From Micropterix aruncella (lineage: Eukaryota; Arthropoda; Insecta; Lepidoptera; Micropterigidae): DNA of 64,000 nt. Location: NCBI GenBank assembly GCA_944548615.1, contig OX155950.1, forward strand, positions 35,557,876-35,621,875, read 5' to 3'. Shown here in pieces: positions 30,811 to 42,480 of the stretch. Every line of letters begins with the position of its first letter. Position 1 is the first letter of the stretch. The translations under genes and the position numbers were made by a program. Below the pieces are notes generated by a model. That model did not search any database, was not told the origin of the DNA, and saw nothing but the letters and a program-made list of their open reading frames with translations.

Positions 30811-31789
30811 TAACATTTAGGCAAGCAAATAGTCGTGTACCAATCAGCAATCATAGTATGATGATTCTCCAAAGAAACGGTAGCCACTTATCTAATTTTT
30901 CTAAAAAAAGAGATGTGATAACTTATTTGCATCGTAAAATTTGACCTGGTTGATACCAAATGAAATTTGTAGATGTTTCTACATCAAATTTGAGAAACTT
31001 CATAACTGGCATTGGCTCCGTTTTAGCGTATATATTTAAAACTTTATAAGGATCGAAAAAAATGTGCGTGTCAGTCCCGATGCACGATTGGAGTTTACTA
31101 TTTATAGGCGATTGTCATTGAATATACAATAGGCAAAGGGGGTAAATACACGCATATCTTATAATACTGAAAGCAACCCTACCTAGTATCCATCATCACT
31201 TGAACTGTTTTCTTCCATATCTTACAACATGTTATACCTTTATTCACTTCACTGTATATTAATATAAATATCAATATCAATAAATATAAATAAAAATATA
31301 ACTCTAATTCCAAACTCTACAAATTGATTGATGACATTTGCATAGCAGACTGAATACTTACATTACTTATGCTAACATTATTTCTGATGATTATTACATG
31401 TACTGCCATCTATTGTCAGGTACGTATATTATTTGGTTACGAAAAGCTATTCTGTTTTGATGACGCTCACAGAATAACTCATATTCTGCGATCTATTGTC
31501 AGCCACGTATATTACTGTGATACAAAAAGGTATTTAAATTTCGGTAGCATTAATTAATTTATAAAAAGATAACGTTTTTTGTTAACGCTTGATTTTGTTA
31601 TCCATCAAATTTTCGTACCGAGGGCTTTTAATGAAATCGATTTTTAAGGAGTAATAAGGACTTTGGTAAAAAAAGTTACTCTCTGATGGTATATTATGTA
31701 TCAGGTATAAGTTGCATAAGATAACAGAAAGGTAGTGCTTTTATATGTGTCGTAAAACAGGGGTAACCGAAAACGGCGGAAAAGGGAAA
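30811..31789. other. No gene seen
   Basis: A word pair (TGCCATCTATTGTCAGGTAC at about 31402 and TGCGATCTATTGTCAGCCAC at about 31487) forms a short local duplication. The 62-codon frame across it has no domain. Confidence 0.45.
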
Positions 31790-32130
31790 ATACTAATAAC
31801 ATCATCCATCTCAGCAGGTCGATACGGGGCCGCGGCGGCGAAGAGTACGCTGCTTGAAAGATAAAGAGTTTACGCCGGGCTCGGTAGGCTTAGCCTCCGC
31901 GAGAAATGAGGTTTAAGTTGACAGCCCGGGTCGTCAGATCAGATCACCGCTATATCAGCGCTCAGACTACGAAAGCTCGCTCGGAGCAAAGGGCAAATTG
32001 TAAAAACGGATAATAAAAAGAACGATAGCCTAATAGGATTTACGGGAGAATGGAAACGGTAATCGCTTAATACCGAGTCGCTTGGATACGTAATGAGAGA
32101 CGAATAAACGGATGATATTCAACTCCTTCG
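31790..32130. other. GC-rich island, no frame
   Basis: CpG-rich words (GGGGCCGCGGCGGCGAAGAG, GCCTCCGCGAGAAATGAGG) in an AT-rich setting. No long ORF and no tRNA fold. It could be an untranslated exon, a promoter or decayed repeat; nothing decides. Confidence 0.3.
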
Positions 32131-33494
32131 ATCATATACATGCCAAGGACGATTTTTTTTAAATTCAATAAAAACATGTAATAACAAATTCAAATTCATT
32201 TTGTTTTATTAATCTATAGCATTACATATATTTTTCAATTCAAAGCCATCCTAACTAGGCCTCGCCTGTACTAAGGTAGGCTAATATGATTACAACGTAT
32301 ATGCGTTATTTTGAAGATAGTGGTTCACCCTAAAAACAACACCTCCAGGTGGCGTACGCACCCCAGAGAATAATTAAGCTGTCGAGTTGCCATCGAGAGG
32401 AGCTCTCGCCGCTCCTTTCGACAACATAAATCTGCGCTAGATATTGGGCGACGAAGCGTACACATATAATACTGCAATAAATACAGTTGATAAAAACATA
32501 ATGCATGAATTAATGAAAATATAAATGGTATACTGTATACATGAACTTTCGTCAAGTATCTTTTTTCTATAATTTAAGAGAATTTGCAAATTACGGTATT
32601 TCGAATTTTCCCGTTTCCTTGCGCTATTACATAACTGTTTACTCTAATATAATGTTTCTTATCTAACCAGTGACCAATCAATATATCAAAATTCATGGAA
32701 AAATTGACAGTCCGCTTTGCGTTAAAAACACGCCACTAAGAGTTCTGTGAGAATAACTCGGCGCGCCCCCTTTTAATTCATGTACCCCGTGTAAACAACA
32801 GTTATACGGAATATTCCACTTAATAATATTTGTTGAAATATAAAAACATACATTTACTTTGATCGATAACTTTAGCCTCGGTAGGAGGGAATTTCTGCAG
32901 AAAGTTGAAAGTCACTTAAAAAATAAATACTTTATATGAAAGCCTGATTAAATTTTCTGCTTACTAATCTACTTATACATCCATTCAAAATATACGTATT
33001 ATATAAGTTTTATTCATTTATACACAGTACTTCTGCAAAGAGCGCCCTAAATTTAGAAAATAATTCGTAAGTACTTCTGCAAAGAGCGCATAGAAAATAA
33101 AAAAAAATGTTTTAGCACCGATTTTGTTTTTCAAATCGGTTGTGTCGTGTCACCCTAAGAATTGGAAAGTAGCCAGGGACTTATTTCAGGGATTCATATC
33201 ATTACGACATATTCATTTCATTAATAAAGTGAAATGGCGAAAATGTCTAATAATATGCGACACAACGCAATGAAAATATGAAAATCAATTTGGAAACGTA
33301 CGTCGCCGTAATCCTTTGGATTCGAAATTCGAACCAGCCAAGCATCGCAAACGTCAGCGCTTTTAAGAGCCTCACTATTTAATTAATATATGTCGTAATT
33401 ATATATTATTTGTGTCGCTTGTACATGAGATATTCATTTTACATAGGTTCGAAATATTTGAAATCTCATTACAAAAACTTTTTTTATATAAAGG
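32131..33494. other. No gene; one short duplication
   Basis: AGTACTTCTGCAAAGAGCGC is present at 33026 and 33070, a 44-bp spaced duplication. The rest is AT-rich with no supported frame. Confidence 0.45.
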
Positions 33495-34291
33495 CAGTGG
33501 CGAATTTGCAGTCTTGGCCGCCCTAGGCCCCATGCCATTTATCAGGTACCAGCCGCCCCTTTCTCAGCACCCATCATATAGACTACATAATAAATATAAT
33601 TTTTTGCCAACTTTTATCGAAATCGATTCAATATCAGTTAAGTATCTATAATAGCTGCCAGTTTGTATTTTTTCGAGGATTCATGGATAATTGCACATTT
33701 AAATAAAACATTTCAAACGGTGTTAGGTTTTAATTATATAAATAACTAAAGGTTATTCTCATACAAGATATAATAAATGTTTTTCAATGTGTTACAAAAC
33801 TCGTCTGCGCTGAAGTGCAGCAAAATCGTTAATTAAATTATCGCAATCCAATTTCCTTAAAAAAATAGCTTCTATGTTAAGCAAAGCAAGATCGTTTAAC
33901 CTTTGCTCCGTCATTGTTGTGCGTAAATAATTTTTAACTCGTCGCAAACAAGAAAACGATCGTTCTCCAGAACAGTTACTGTCGGGAACACACACACATA
34001 CGTAGAGCAATATCTACGTTTGGGTAAATGGTTTGAAGACCTTCAGTTCGTAACCATTTCAACAAACTGACAGCACTGACAGCACTGTTCAGATATTCAT
34101 TTTTTATTCTGCAGTGAGCGCGAAAATGGAGGCATTCTTCTGAAAAATTGTTTCTTTAGATATTTAGGTACTTTGAGTTATTTCTTGTTATCATGAGTGA
34201 TTTTTTTGGCAATTTTGCCAAGATTGGCCGCCCCAAATATCTGGCCGCCCTAGGCCCGGGCCTACTTGGCCTTAGGGCACATCCGCCACTG
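33495..34291 (-). mobile_element. 797-bp hAT element with perfect 8-bp TSD
   Basis: The left end is CAGTGGCGAATTTGC; the right end read in reverse is CAGTGGCGGATGTGC, each followed by CTAGGGCGGCC-type words. The flanks are identical TATAAAGG octamers (33487-33494 and 34292-34299). An internal deletion leaves only the end of the transposase, so it is non-autonomous. Confidence 0.9.
33792..34010 (-). pseudogene. hAT transposase C-terminal dimerisation region
   Basis: The 72-codon minus-strand frame contains NCSGERSFSCLRRVKNYLRT, then EQRLNDLALLNIEA and an Asp-rich helix with NDFAALQRRRVL. The S-G-E-R-S-F-S-x-L-x-x-(I/V)-K-x-x-L-R and L-x-x-L-A-L-L-x-I-E pattern is the hAT C-terminal dimerisation domain. 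The BED finger and the remaining RNase H-like core are absent. The fragment at 63518-63768 belongs to a related subfamily. Confidence 0.85.
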
Positions 34292-34299
34292 TATAAAGG

Positions 34300-34685
34300 C
34301 GAGGTAATTTTAGTTCAATAAAAAAAAACAAGAGGTTTCAAGTCATAAAAATATCAATGTTCAATAAAATATAAAAATAAGTTCTACAAAAATAATCAAC
34401 ACTAAAAGTAATATTAAGATGTCAAAATACAAAATAGTATGTACTTAATAAAAAATACAACGCACCTGCGCGTACTGTTGGCGAGTTTTTGGCCACTCAT
34501 CAAACTAAATTGATACCCCCCCTGCCTCTATGTTTGATATAATTGGCCCTCTGTATTTTCTGTTAACGAAATTGAAGAGAACCGAGAAGGGCCGACGTTT
34601 GCCACATCAGTGGACTATGTCCTAGCTCTTTAAACAGATATTAATGAGTAAATTAATAATTTAAATTAATAAATTAATATAAATT
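34300..34685. other. No gene seen
   Basis: AT-rich; nothing recognisable. Confidence 0.5.
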
Positions 34686-34689
34686 TTAA

Positions 34690-34930
34690 CCCCTCAAATG
34701 TGAGGCGTCCCTTAAGGGATGCCTTGGCAAAATGTATACAAAATGTATATAAATTTATATAAATGTAAATATAAATGTAAATGTGCGCCGCTTTATAGTA
34801 ATCCGCTCTATAGTAATGCTATAGCTCTATAGTAAACCCCGCTCTATGTAAATGTAAATGTAAATGTAAATATAAATTTATAAACATTTTGCCGTAGGCA
34901 ACCCGAGCTAATCGCCATTCATTTGAGGGG
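34690..34930. mobile_element. piggyBac-type MITE (241 bp) with TTAA target sites
   Basis: Starts CCCCTCAAATG, ends CATTTGAGGGG, and is flanked by TTAA on both sides (34686-34689, 34931-34934). Inverted similarity continues inward to GGCAAAATGT and ACATTTTGCC. The centre is a degenerate array of CTCTATAGTAA and AAATGTAAATGT words. TTAA target duplication with a CCC-starting end is the piggyBac hallmark. Confidence 0.75.
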
Positions 34931-35119
34931 TTAAACAATGTCATTGTTCAAAATGTGGATATTGGTCATGCAAGTTCCTGCATTCCCGTCATTTATCAAG
35001 CTCTCTACTATCTGTATATAGATCCGTATGGTTTTTTTACTCCTCTCTCAAGTAGAAAATGCCGCTCAAAAGAACCGATTGGAATCAGGGTTGCCAAAAG
35101 ATACTATGGCATTGAGCAG

Positions 35120-35605
35120 GTAGCCAATGGTTCTCGTGTAGTTGCTGCCATTATGGCATTATGGGTCGGCCAATTCATGTTTCAGCTCCTTTCGAGTACC
35201 CTCCTCAAATGAAAGTCTACCTTGGGAAGAACTCTGTGGTCCAGGATATCATGCTGGTGGATCAGTTCCCCTGAGGGATGGCCTCGGGCGCTACTGGGCG
35301 GTTTGCTCACCGTACGACGACAGCCAATCGACTGTACACTCCGGAAAATGACTGGAAGAGTTGGGGAACGACGTACAGTTTCCTAAGCAGCGGGGTTGGA
35401 TGCTGACCTAATGTCGGCAATGGTCAGAGACGGGCAGAGAGGCAAAGACGGGCAAAGGACTCATTGGTCCGCGATAAATTCAAACTGAATTAAATCAGGT
35501 AGGAGACCGTGCAAGCAACCTTGAACCCGTAAACAGCCAGGAGGCCGGAGATATCTGGCCGTAACTGACAGTCTAAAGCGATATCTGCCTGCGGGGTGCT
35601 ATTTT
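35120..35605 (+). mobile_element. R-family element
   Basis: Includes TGTAGTTGCTGCCATTATGG near the start, CCTCCTCAAATGAAAGTCTA, GGGCGCTACTGGGCGGTTTG, CGGGCAAAGGACTCATTGGT followed by CCGCGATAAATTC, and ACCGTGCAAGCAACCTTGAA. The 3'-terminal ~150 bp found in other copies are missing. It is most like the copy at 38065-38600, so these two may form a subfamily. Confidence 0.7.
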
Positions 35606-36431
35606 TAATGATACTATATTTGAATATTTTTTTCTCATTTGTTTTTTTAATTGTACGATTACGTATTACCATTGATTTGTGTATTTTCTTTTTATATTTT
35701 AATTTTTCAATAAATATTCATTTTCTTTTATTTCATCATTTCAATCTATCAACAAATTAACGAAAGGGAACGATTGAAAGCAAGAGAAGATAGTATGCGC
35801 AATGCGACGAACGACTCCAACATTATTTCAGAAGATGCGTCTCAAAATTGTTTTTCTACTATGGTGAAACTAAGTGCATTACCAAAGCGACTACTTTATA
35901 GCAGACTAATTAAAAAAATATTTTTTATTAACCCCTCCTATGGCGGGGTAAAATTTCTGCCCGGGATAGTTTTGCGCATAACTTTTAAACTACTATACGG
36001 ATCGTAAAAAGAATAACTGCAAAATGATCACATTGAAATTTGAAATATTATAACGTTACAACATTATCTCGTAAAACAATTAAGATAATAATGAATAAAT
36101 ATTACAGTTAGCACAGCGCGGAAAGCGTCTAACCAAAAATGGTTAGCTCACATAGGAAGGGAAAGTGTATTTTGTACAACATCCTACCACTTGTTGACTG
36201 TTGTAAAAAAATGCACAACAACCTATCACTGAAAAATAAAATTTCATAGATTTAATAATTGATTGGGTGCATACCTTCTAAACTGTATGACTGCAGATCT
36301 TGAGTAACTTATTAGATAATTAAATATTTAAAAAAAGTAGGAATAAGTAGGTATAAATAAAAATAATAATGTTATATAAGTAAAATTTTAAACAAACTGG
36401 GATAATGTAGAGACTATGTATTATAATATTG
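35606..36431. other. No gene seen
   Basis: AT-rich. The 77-codon frame at 35774-36007 shows no domain. TTAACCCCTCCTATGGCGGG near 35931 resembles a MITE end, but no partner was found. Confidence 0.4.
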
Positions 36432-36735
36432 TCCCGGTGTTTATTTTACTTTCCCGGCCAACCAACGGTTAGGGGAAGTAGTGTGAATGCGATTTTTTTT
36501 TTTGAGATGAAGACTTAAATATCTATTTTGACCCCCCCTCCCACCCCCTGAGATGATTGACAATTTCCAGACTAAAGTTTGTCTTTGTGTCTGTGTCTGT
36601 GTTTATGTCAGTGTGTGTGTGTGTGTGAGTGTAACTCTTCATTCTTTTGAGCTGAAATTTGGCACGCAGGCATTATTTGATCATAACAAGAGTTAAAAAG
36701 ATGGTGGTCGTAGTCAGTCCACCTTTTTATTTGTT
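36432..36735 (+). repeat. Dispersed repeat X, copy 2
   Basis: Begins TTTTACTTTCCCGGCC, followed by a small inverted GGGGAAGTA. It then has a T-run, GATGAAGACTTAAATATC, the CCCCCCCTCCCACCCCC tract, a (GT)n run and GCTGAAATTTGGCACGCAGG. The order is the same as in copy 1 (22034-22345, inverted). Confidence 0.65.
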
Positions 36736-37559
36736 ATAATTGTAATTTCTTCGTTGGAAAGTTGCTGGCAGCTAGCGCCATCTGCCCGCGTTTGACACTA
36801 TCCAGCCGCGGCTGCGGTTCATGTCTTCGCTTAGACGCGTAATCGCCGACGGACTAAGCTGTTTCACTGGATTTCCACTAGGTAGCATTACTAAAATAAC
36901 ACATCCCAACATTTCTGTGAGAGTAACTGTTGATTTTGGAAAGTCTTGCCGGGAAAGTCCGGTGGTGACACCAGCGATTTTTCAAAATAATTAATATTAT
37001 GATATTGTCATTTATTACTATGATTATATTCTGGATTTATTCTTGACAATTTCTTATAACAATTTTATATATAACAATTTTATATATTATGTAAGTATAT
37101 TTTAGCTATTATTGATGATTTATTATATTTTCAAATTACAATAGTTTATTGATAATTGCCATTTCGGTCTGAATTTTATGTAATTAATTAAGGTATTCTT
37201 TTAACAATAAGGTAAGTTAAAATTTAATAGATTTCTCAAAATTATAACGGTTTTAAAAAATCGACCCAAAAAGTTTTATAATATAACTATTTAAATTTAT
37301 TGAATTATAAATGAATAAATTAATTTGAATTTGATTTTTTTTTACCAACGTTTGGAGACTATTTGAACAATGTGGTATTCATCAACAGTAATATATTGAC
37401 CGAAATTATAATAACTACAATAGACGTAAAAACTACAATGATATGCGAGTGGTAATCTATAGAGGGAAAAATACGATCGCTATATCTGGGGGAAGGATCA
37501 AACGAAAAACCAAACACAAGGAAATTGTGATAAATTTTGATATGATCGCTCGCTTGGAA
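36736..37559. other. No gene seen
   Basis: AT-rich with one GC-richer patch (36770-36870) that contains GCTAGCGCCATCTGCCCGC, a word type common in insect repeats. No frame supported. Confidence 0.45.
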
Positions 37560-37800
37560 TGATTGCTTGTCGTTATTCTTTGCGAGAGCCGCGAGCGGAA
37601 ACCAATTTATCCGGTGAGACTGATATCGAACTGAACCTATTAGCTTTTCTTCCCTTTTCCGCTTTTATCGTATGACGCGCCGCGGCGCGCCGTCTCGCCC
37701 GGCTTTCGCCTCAGTCACTACTCTATTTGTTACCGACAGATCTGCCAGCTATGGATTTCACTCCGAGAAGAAAGTCAATTTAACACTAGAATGCTCGATA
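37560..37800. other. GC-rich island with a CpG palindrome
   Basis: GCGCCGCGGCGC (37677-37688) is a perfect 12-bp palindrome inside ACGCGCCGCGGCGCGCCGTC. CTCAGTCACTAC follows. A promoter is possible, but I see neither a start codon nor a coding frame. Confidence 0.3.
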
Positions 37801-37911
37801 TAGTTTTGGCGAGTGAAAATCGACAATCTTTACTAGAGCCCACGCCTGCTTGACCACTTTGATAAGCTAGAGAGTTCATCATTCGTTTTGCTAATTGCTA
37901 AGTTGTGCTCA

Positions 37912-38010
37912 AGTCTTCTACGCTCACCTCACGGTAGACAGAACGATCACTATCGTTAAAACTTCCTGGGGTGACGGGATCACCCGTTGTCGTCGACACC
38001 TCCAACTGTT
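37912..38010 (+). mobile_element. R-family element, strongly 5'-truncated
   Basis: Only the last ~100 bp of the consensus: CAAGTCTTCTACGCTCACCT, ATCGTTAAAACTTCCTGGGG, GACGGGATCACCCGTTGTCG. CTAATTGCTAAGTTGT (about 37896) and CTAATTGCTGAGTTAT (about 38040) flank it loosely and may be a diverged target duplication. Confidence 0.6.
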
Positions 38011-38064
38011 AAGTTAGGTCGTAATTGCTATTTTCTAAACTAATTGCTGAGTTATCATCCCTGT

Positions 38065-38600
38065 GCAGTTGCTGCCAATAAGGCCCACGATCTCACGGCT
38101 CAGCTTCTATCCAGTAGCCTCCTCGAATGAGGTTCTACCCTGGGAAGGACTGACTTCCAGGCTATTATGCTGGTGAATTAATTTCTCCTGGAGGATAACA
38201 CTCGGGCGATACTGGGCGGTTTGCGCATGGAGCGGCGTTAACCAATCGACTATGCATTCCGGCGAATGACTGGAGGGGATGGGAAACGACATACAGTTTC
38301 CTAAGCAGCGGGGAGGTTGTCAGACACTCTTGTTGTCAGACACTCTTGATATGACCAATTGAACATCCGAAACCGTGTTCAGAGGCGGGCAAAGGACGCA
38401 ATGGTCCGCGATGAGTTGAAACTAAATTACCGCTGAACAAACAACTGGTAGAGGCCGCGCAAGTGATTTCGGACCCGTAACCAGTCCGGAAAACGGAGAA
38501 ATCCGGATATAACTGGTAGTGAGGGCAAGAGGCTGACTTTGATCAACTAGCCGGTGCTACGTGGTAAGGCATTCAAGCTTATCCGTGGCCCTGCATACGT
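38065..38600 (+). mobile_element. R-family element
   Basis: Begins TGCAGTTGCTGCCAATAAGG and includes TATCCAGTAGCCTCCTCGAA, CGATACTGGGCGGTTTGCGC, AGGCGGGCAAAGGACGCAAT and AGGCCGCGCAAGTGATTTCG. It ends around GGTGCTACGTGGTAAGGCAT without the final ~130 bp. A 61-codon minus-strand frame here is a shadow. Confidence 0.7.
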
Positions 38601-40080
38601 CACTTTATAGTAGCTACCCGCAGTATAGCAATAACTAGCGTTTCTTTTGCGCTGCAAGAATATCAATTTTAATTTTATTTCCTTGCGATTTTGGTGCAGT
38701 AACGTAGAGTTTTACAAATTTTTTTGCGGTACAACATGATTTTAGGCGTACAATATTTAAAAAATAAAAGATTTCTTATAGACTAGCTAAACGAGCAAAA
38801 AATAAAAAATAATTCATCGAAACAAAAAAAAAACAAACAAGCATAAAATCAGAGTAACAAAGTAATACTTATCCATATATTTTACAATACCGAAAGTAAA
38901 ATTAGTAAGATATTTAAAATTATCTATGTAATATATTAGGAAAATAGAAGGAAAATTAAAATGACTATTAATCTAGAATAAAATATTCTTATAAGAAAAT
39001 ATCAATAAAAATAGTTTACAACATTCACAATAATTGAAGGAATTAGTAATATACTGTCATATACTACTATAGTAACTACTATAGTAATTATAAAAATAAA
39101 TATGTACATTGGATCAGAATCAAAATAATATTATTTTTAAAATCTGTTACGTCTTGGTTAATGAAGGGAGAGAGGATTGATATAAATAGAGCACTAAGTA
39201 TAAGTGTCTGAATGGTATGTATGGAATAGTATAAGTATATAATATGTTTGTAATTATAATTTCAAGAAAATGTAAAGAAATAACGATTTTACAATGTGTA
39301 TATTGTTATGAAATTATATGTTTTTATTATAGTTTCTTAAAATGCGACTTTTCTTTTATTGTTATGCTAATTTTAAGTTTTTGAACTGATTTTTAATTTA
39401 TATAATTAGGTATACTTATCTTACTCTGTTTTAGTATTCATGCTTATTTAAATAATATCTATTTGTATTTTTTTTAAATTTTGATTATGGTTCAAAAAAT
39501 AGATGCTCAATTTTACTTTTATTTTTCCAGCTAATAAGTATTGTTGTTTAGTTTATACATTCTTTCAAATACATTATGTCTTTTATTTTACTTAGATTTT
39601 ATGTAGGTTACCCACACAATAATGCAAATTTTAATGTCCGCCTTAGAACATGCTGTAGCCTAGTTAAGTGATATTAAATTAAGATCTTTAGCAACAGTTT
39701 TAGGCATATCATGTTGTCAGTTTTTTGCTACAGAATTTTTGTATATGCATTTTTATTGGAGATTTTGTCAATTTAATTGTATATTATTGTGTAATACGAA
39801 TTAAATTAAAAACACATTAAAGTTTAAACCGAATGTCAGCGAAATAATTAAATAAATGAATAATTTAACAGATAATAATGAAATGTTATTCAAATTAATT
39901 TACTGTATAATATATTTGATTTTTATAATCATTGTGTTTCTTTTTTTACGTTGCAAAAAATCCTAAATTCCTTTAAAAAATAAAGTTACTTTTGTGGTAG
40001 GAATTTCTTTAGGGCGTCGATGAACTAATTATTAGCTTTTTAAGAATTGTTTTCCTGGAAATTTGCGATTTAAAATATTT
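38601..40080. other. Very AT-rich stretch, no gene seen
   Basis: About 1.5 kb without a frame of interest. GATTTTGGTGCAGTAACGTA near 38690 matches TATTTTGGTGTAGCAACGTG near 42265, so an outlying piece of the tandem array at 40499-42480 may be present. Confidence 0.5.
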
Positions 40081-40498
40081 GTTTTTAAAAAATTTCGACC
40101 GCGGATCAGCACACCTAGCGAAGTATAAAATTAAACTATGAGGTCATGCTACGTTTTAATAATTCTTAAGTCAGCAAGTAGATGGCTAGGTACCGGGGTC
40201 GGAAGCGCAAGCGGAAAGCAATTATAGTATCAGGCGTCACGGCAGGCGACTGTCGACAGCTGCTAGCAAAGTACATAACCCCTCCACCAACCTCCACCTT
40301 CTCCATCCTGCTCATTCCCTCCGTCTATTGCGACCAAGACCGTCGCATCCCTCTCGCCGTGACACGTATTGAATATTAAAATGGAAGCACTTTCTTGTTT
40401 CCTTTCGATATTAAGTGAATCTCTGAGTCAGGTTCTGTCAGCTGTGATTCGAGCGCGCGGACGGGCGACATCTGCCGTCTACAAATTGGCGCCCGCGT
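40081..40498. other. GC-richer unique stretch, no confirmed gene
   Basis: A 65-codon plus-strand frame (40182-40379) begins MARYRGRKRKRKAII, but it has no domain and ends soon after. It could be an exon (CAG|GCG-type junctions occur), but nothing proves it. Confidence 0.25.
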
Positions 40499-40943
40499 TT
40501 ACTAAGCGCTTCGCCGTAAAGTGAATTTAAATAAGTCACGTTAAAGCGACGTAATTAAAACGCTCTTAAATCCTTTGCGTCTTCTTTCTGAAATCAGACA
40601 AAATAATCATTAGAGAAATACGCAGAGCCAGCCATGAAATTCGTATGAATGCAAAATTGCAGTTAATCTAATTTTAAATACTCGGAGTTCACGGAAACAA
40701 AATTTCCTTATTCCTCGAGTGCAAACAACATTTGCAAAAAGACAAGCTTTTGTCCTTGGTCCCAGGTTATATAATGACATATAAGAGAAATGTAAACACC
40801 TAAAGAACATTCAACAGTTTAAATATAATTTAAATAAAAGGGTATTTGAATTAGGAAGATCTAAATCCGAAAACTTGTCTTGTAAAGCGTATATATAATG
40901 GTTGATTTTAAAGCTAATATTGTATACATATACATAAAGTATG

Positions 40944-41140
40944 ATAAATAGGATAGAAAACGAATTTACCGCGTGAAATTTGTGGCACCCGACGTTTCGG
41001 TGACGTTGCAGCGGCCGTTGTCCAGGGTAGACTGGACAACGGCGGCTGCAACGTCACCGAAACGTCGGGTGCTACAAATTTCATGCGGTAAATTCGTTTT
41101 CTATCCTATTTATAATGTCAAACAACCGCGATAGTCTTCG
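40944..41140. mobile_element. Palindromic (foldback) MITE, copy 2
   Basis: ATAAATAGGATAGAAAACGA at 40944 is repeated inverted, ending at 41113, and the 170-bp core folds into a near-perfect hairpin: TTGTCCAGGGTAGACTGGACAA in the loop region, with CGACGTTTCGGTGACGTTGC in each arm. A non-palindromic tail to about 41140 is shared with copy 1 at 702-938. It lies in the 3' part of a LINE fragment. Confidence 0.85.
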
Positions 41141-41479
41141 ATTTTATATTACATAAAGTATTATGCATATATTCAAAATATATCGTATGATATTTCCTAT
41201 TTTTCGCAATATTTTTATATACGTATTTATATAATTGTATTCTAATATACATATGTTTATACCATAACATATTTATTATTTATTATAATCGAATTTAGGT
41301 ATCTATGTACTTACCATAGTATTACATAAATATGATTAGGTATATACATTGTAATGTTTATACAGATTATTATATTATATATTAAATTTTAATTAGGTAC
41401 ATTTATTATTTCTAAAAATAAAACGTTAGTCAATTTAGTTCTTTATAAATTAAATCGCTCATTTCATTGTTTGCTCTGA

Positions 41480-41519
41480 CCCGCCTAGATACAGGACAGT
41501 ATAGTCCTAGTTAGGTGGG
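41480..41519 (+). promoter_or_regulatory. Putative 3' UTR stem-loop of the second LINE family
   Basis: CCCGCCT (41480-41486) pairs with AGGTGGG (41513-41519, one G-U). Inside, AGGAC (41493-41497) pairs with GTCCT (41504-41508). The two-stem layout and the 3' CTAGTTAGGTG word parallel the hairpin at 30425-30455. Confidence 0.5.
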
Positions 41520-42480
41520 CACTGACCATTTGCTACATTTGCGTGTAAAATTTTTCCGAGTTACTTTGAAACATTGGTAATATGTGGCTGTATGTATTAA
41601 AAAAATATGAATAAAGTACTAAATAAATAAATAAAAGTACTAAATAAAGAAATAAAAGTACTAAATAAATAAATCAAATTAAATGAAATTGTTATGCAAC
41701 TTAACTATAATAACAGAGCCAACCATGAAATTCGTATCATGCAAAATTACAGTTAATCAGATTTTAAATGAAATTAAAGAATTTTTTATGCAACTTAACT
41801 ATAATGCATATATACATATATAATTTAATTCAATTCAATTCAATGCAGTTTTCAATTTTATTTAATTATCATTGTGTCATTTTACAATTACACAGTGTGG
41901 CGCTTCGCCATAAGTGAATTTAAATGTCACATTGAAGCGACATAATTAAAATACTCTCAACTTCTCTTTACTTCTTGCTGAAATCAGGCAAATTAATACT
42001 CAGAGATGGCCAGCAATAAACTTCGTATACATGCAAAATTCCAGTTAATCAGATTTCGAATCAAATTAAATAAAAAAGTGTTCATTCAAAGTACTCAAAA
42101 TTTAATAAACAAAGTTTATTCAAAATACTGCATATACAACAACAACAACAAAATACTGCATAATATACAACAAGGTTTATTAAAAATACTGTACATATAT
42201 ACTTATAAATCAATTTAATTGAAAACATTCAATTCAATTCAATTTTAAATTTTTTTTAATTGTTATTTTGGTGTAGCAACGTGGAATTTTACAACTATTC
42301 AATTTGACGCTTCACCATAAAGTTAATTAAAAATGTCTCATTAAAGCGACGTAATTAAAACACTTTTAAATCCTTAATACTTGCTGAGATTATAAAAAAA
42401 TATTATCGAGAGGAATACGCAGGGCCAGCCATGAACTTCGTGTGCTTGCAAAATTGTAAATAATCAGATTCCAAATCGAA

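Larger units (their letters stand above)
40681..41655 (+). pseudogene. 5'-truncated LINE of a second family, inside the tandem array
   Basis: Reads RSSRKQNFLIPRVQTTFAKR, then QAFVLGPRLYNDI and FKYNLNKRVFELGR with stops and frameshifts. This is the C-terminal region of a Jockey-type ORF2 (I-P-R-x-x-T-x-F-x-x-R ... G-P-R-L-Y-N). A 3' UTR with a hairpin (41480-41519) and repeated AGTACTAAATAAATAAATAA tails follow. A foldback MITE interrupts it. Confidence 0.7.
40499..42480 (+). repeat. Degenerate ~0.4-kb tandem array, interrupted
   Basis: Units share GCGCTTCGCCRTAAAGTGAA, TTAAAGCGACGTAATTAAAA, ACGCAGAGCCAGCCATGAAA and GCAAAATTRCAGTTAATCAG. Unit anchors (AGCGACGTAATT) lie at 40545, 41936 and 42345, the last two 409 bp apart. 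A partial unit lies at 41712-41806. The first unit is broken at about 40680 by a LINE. Confidence 0.7.
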
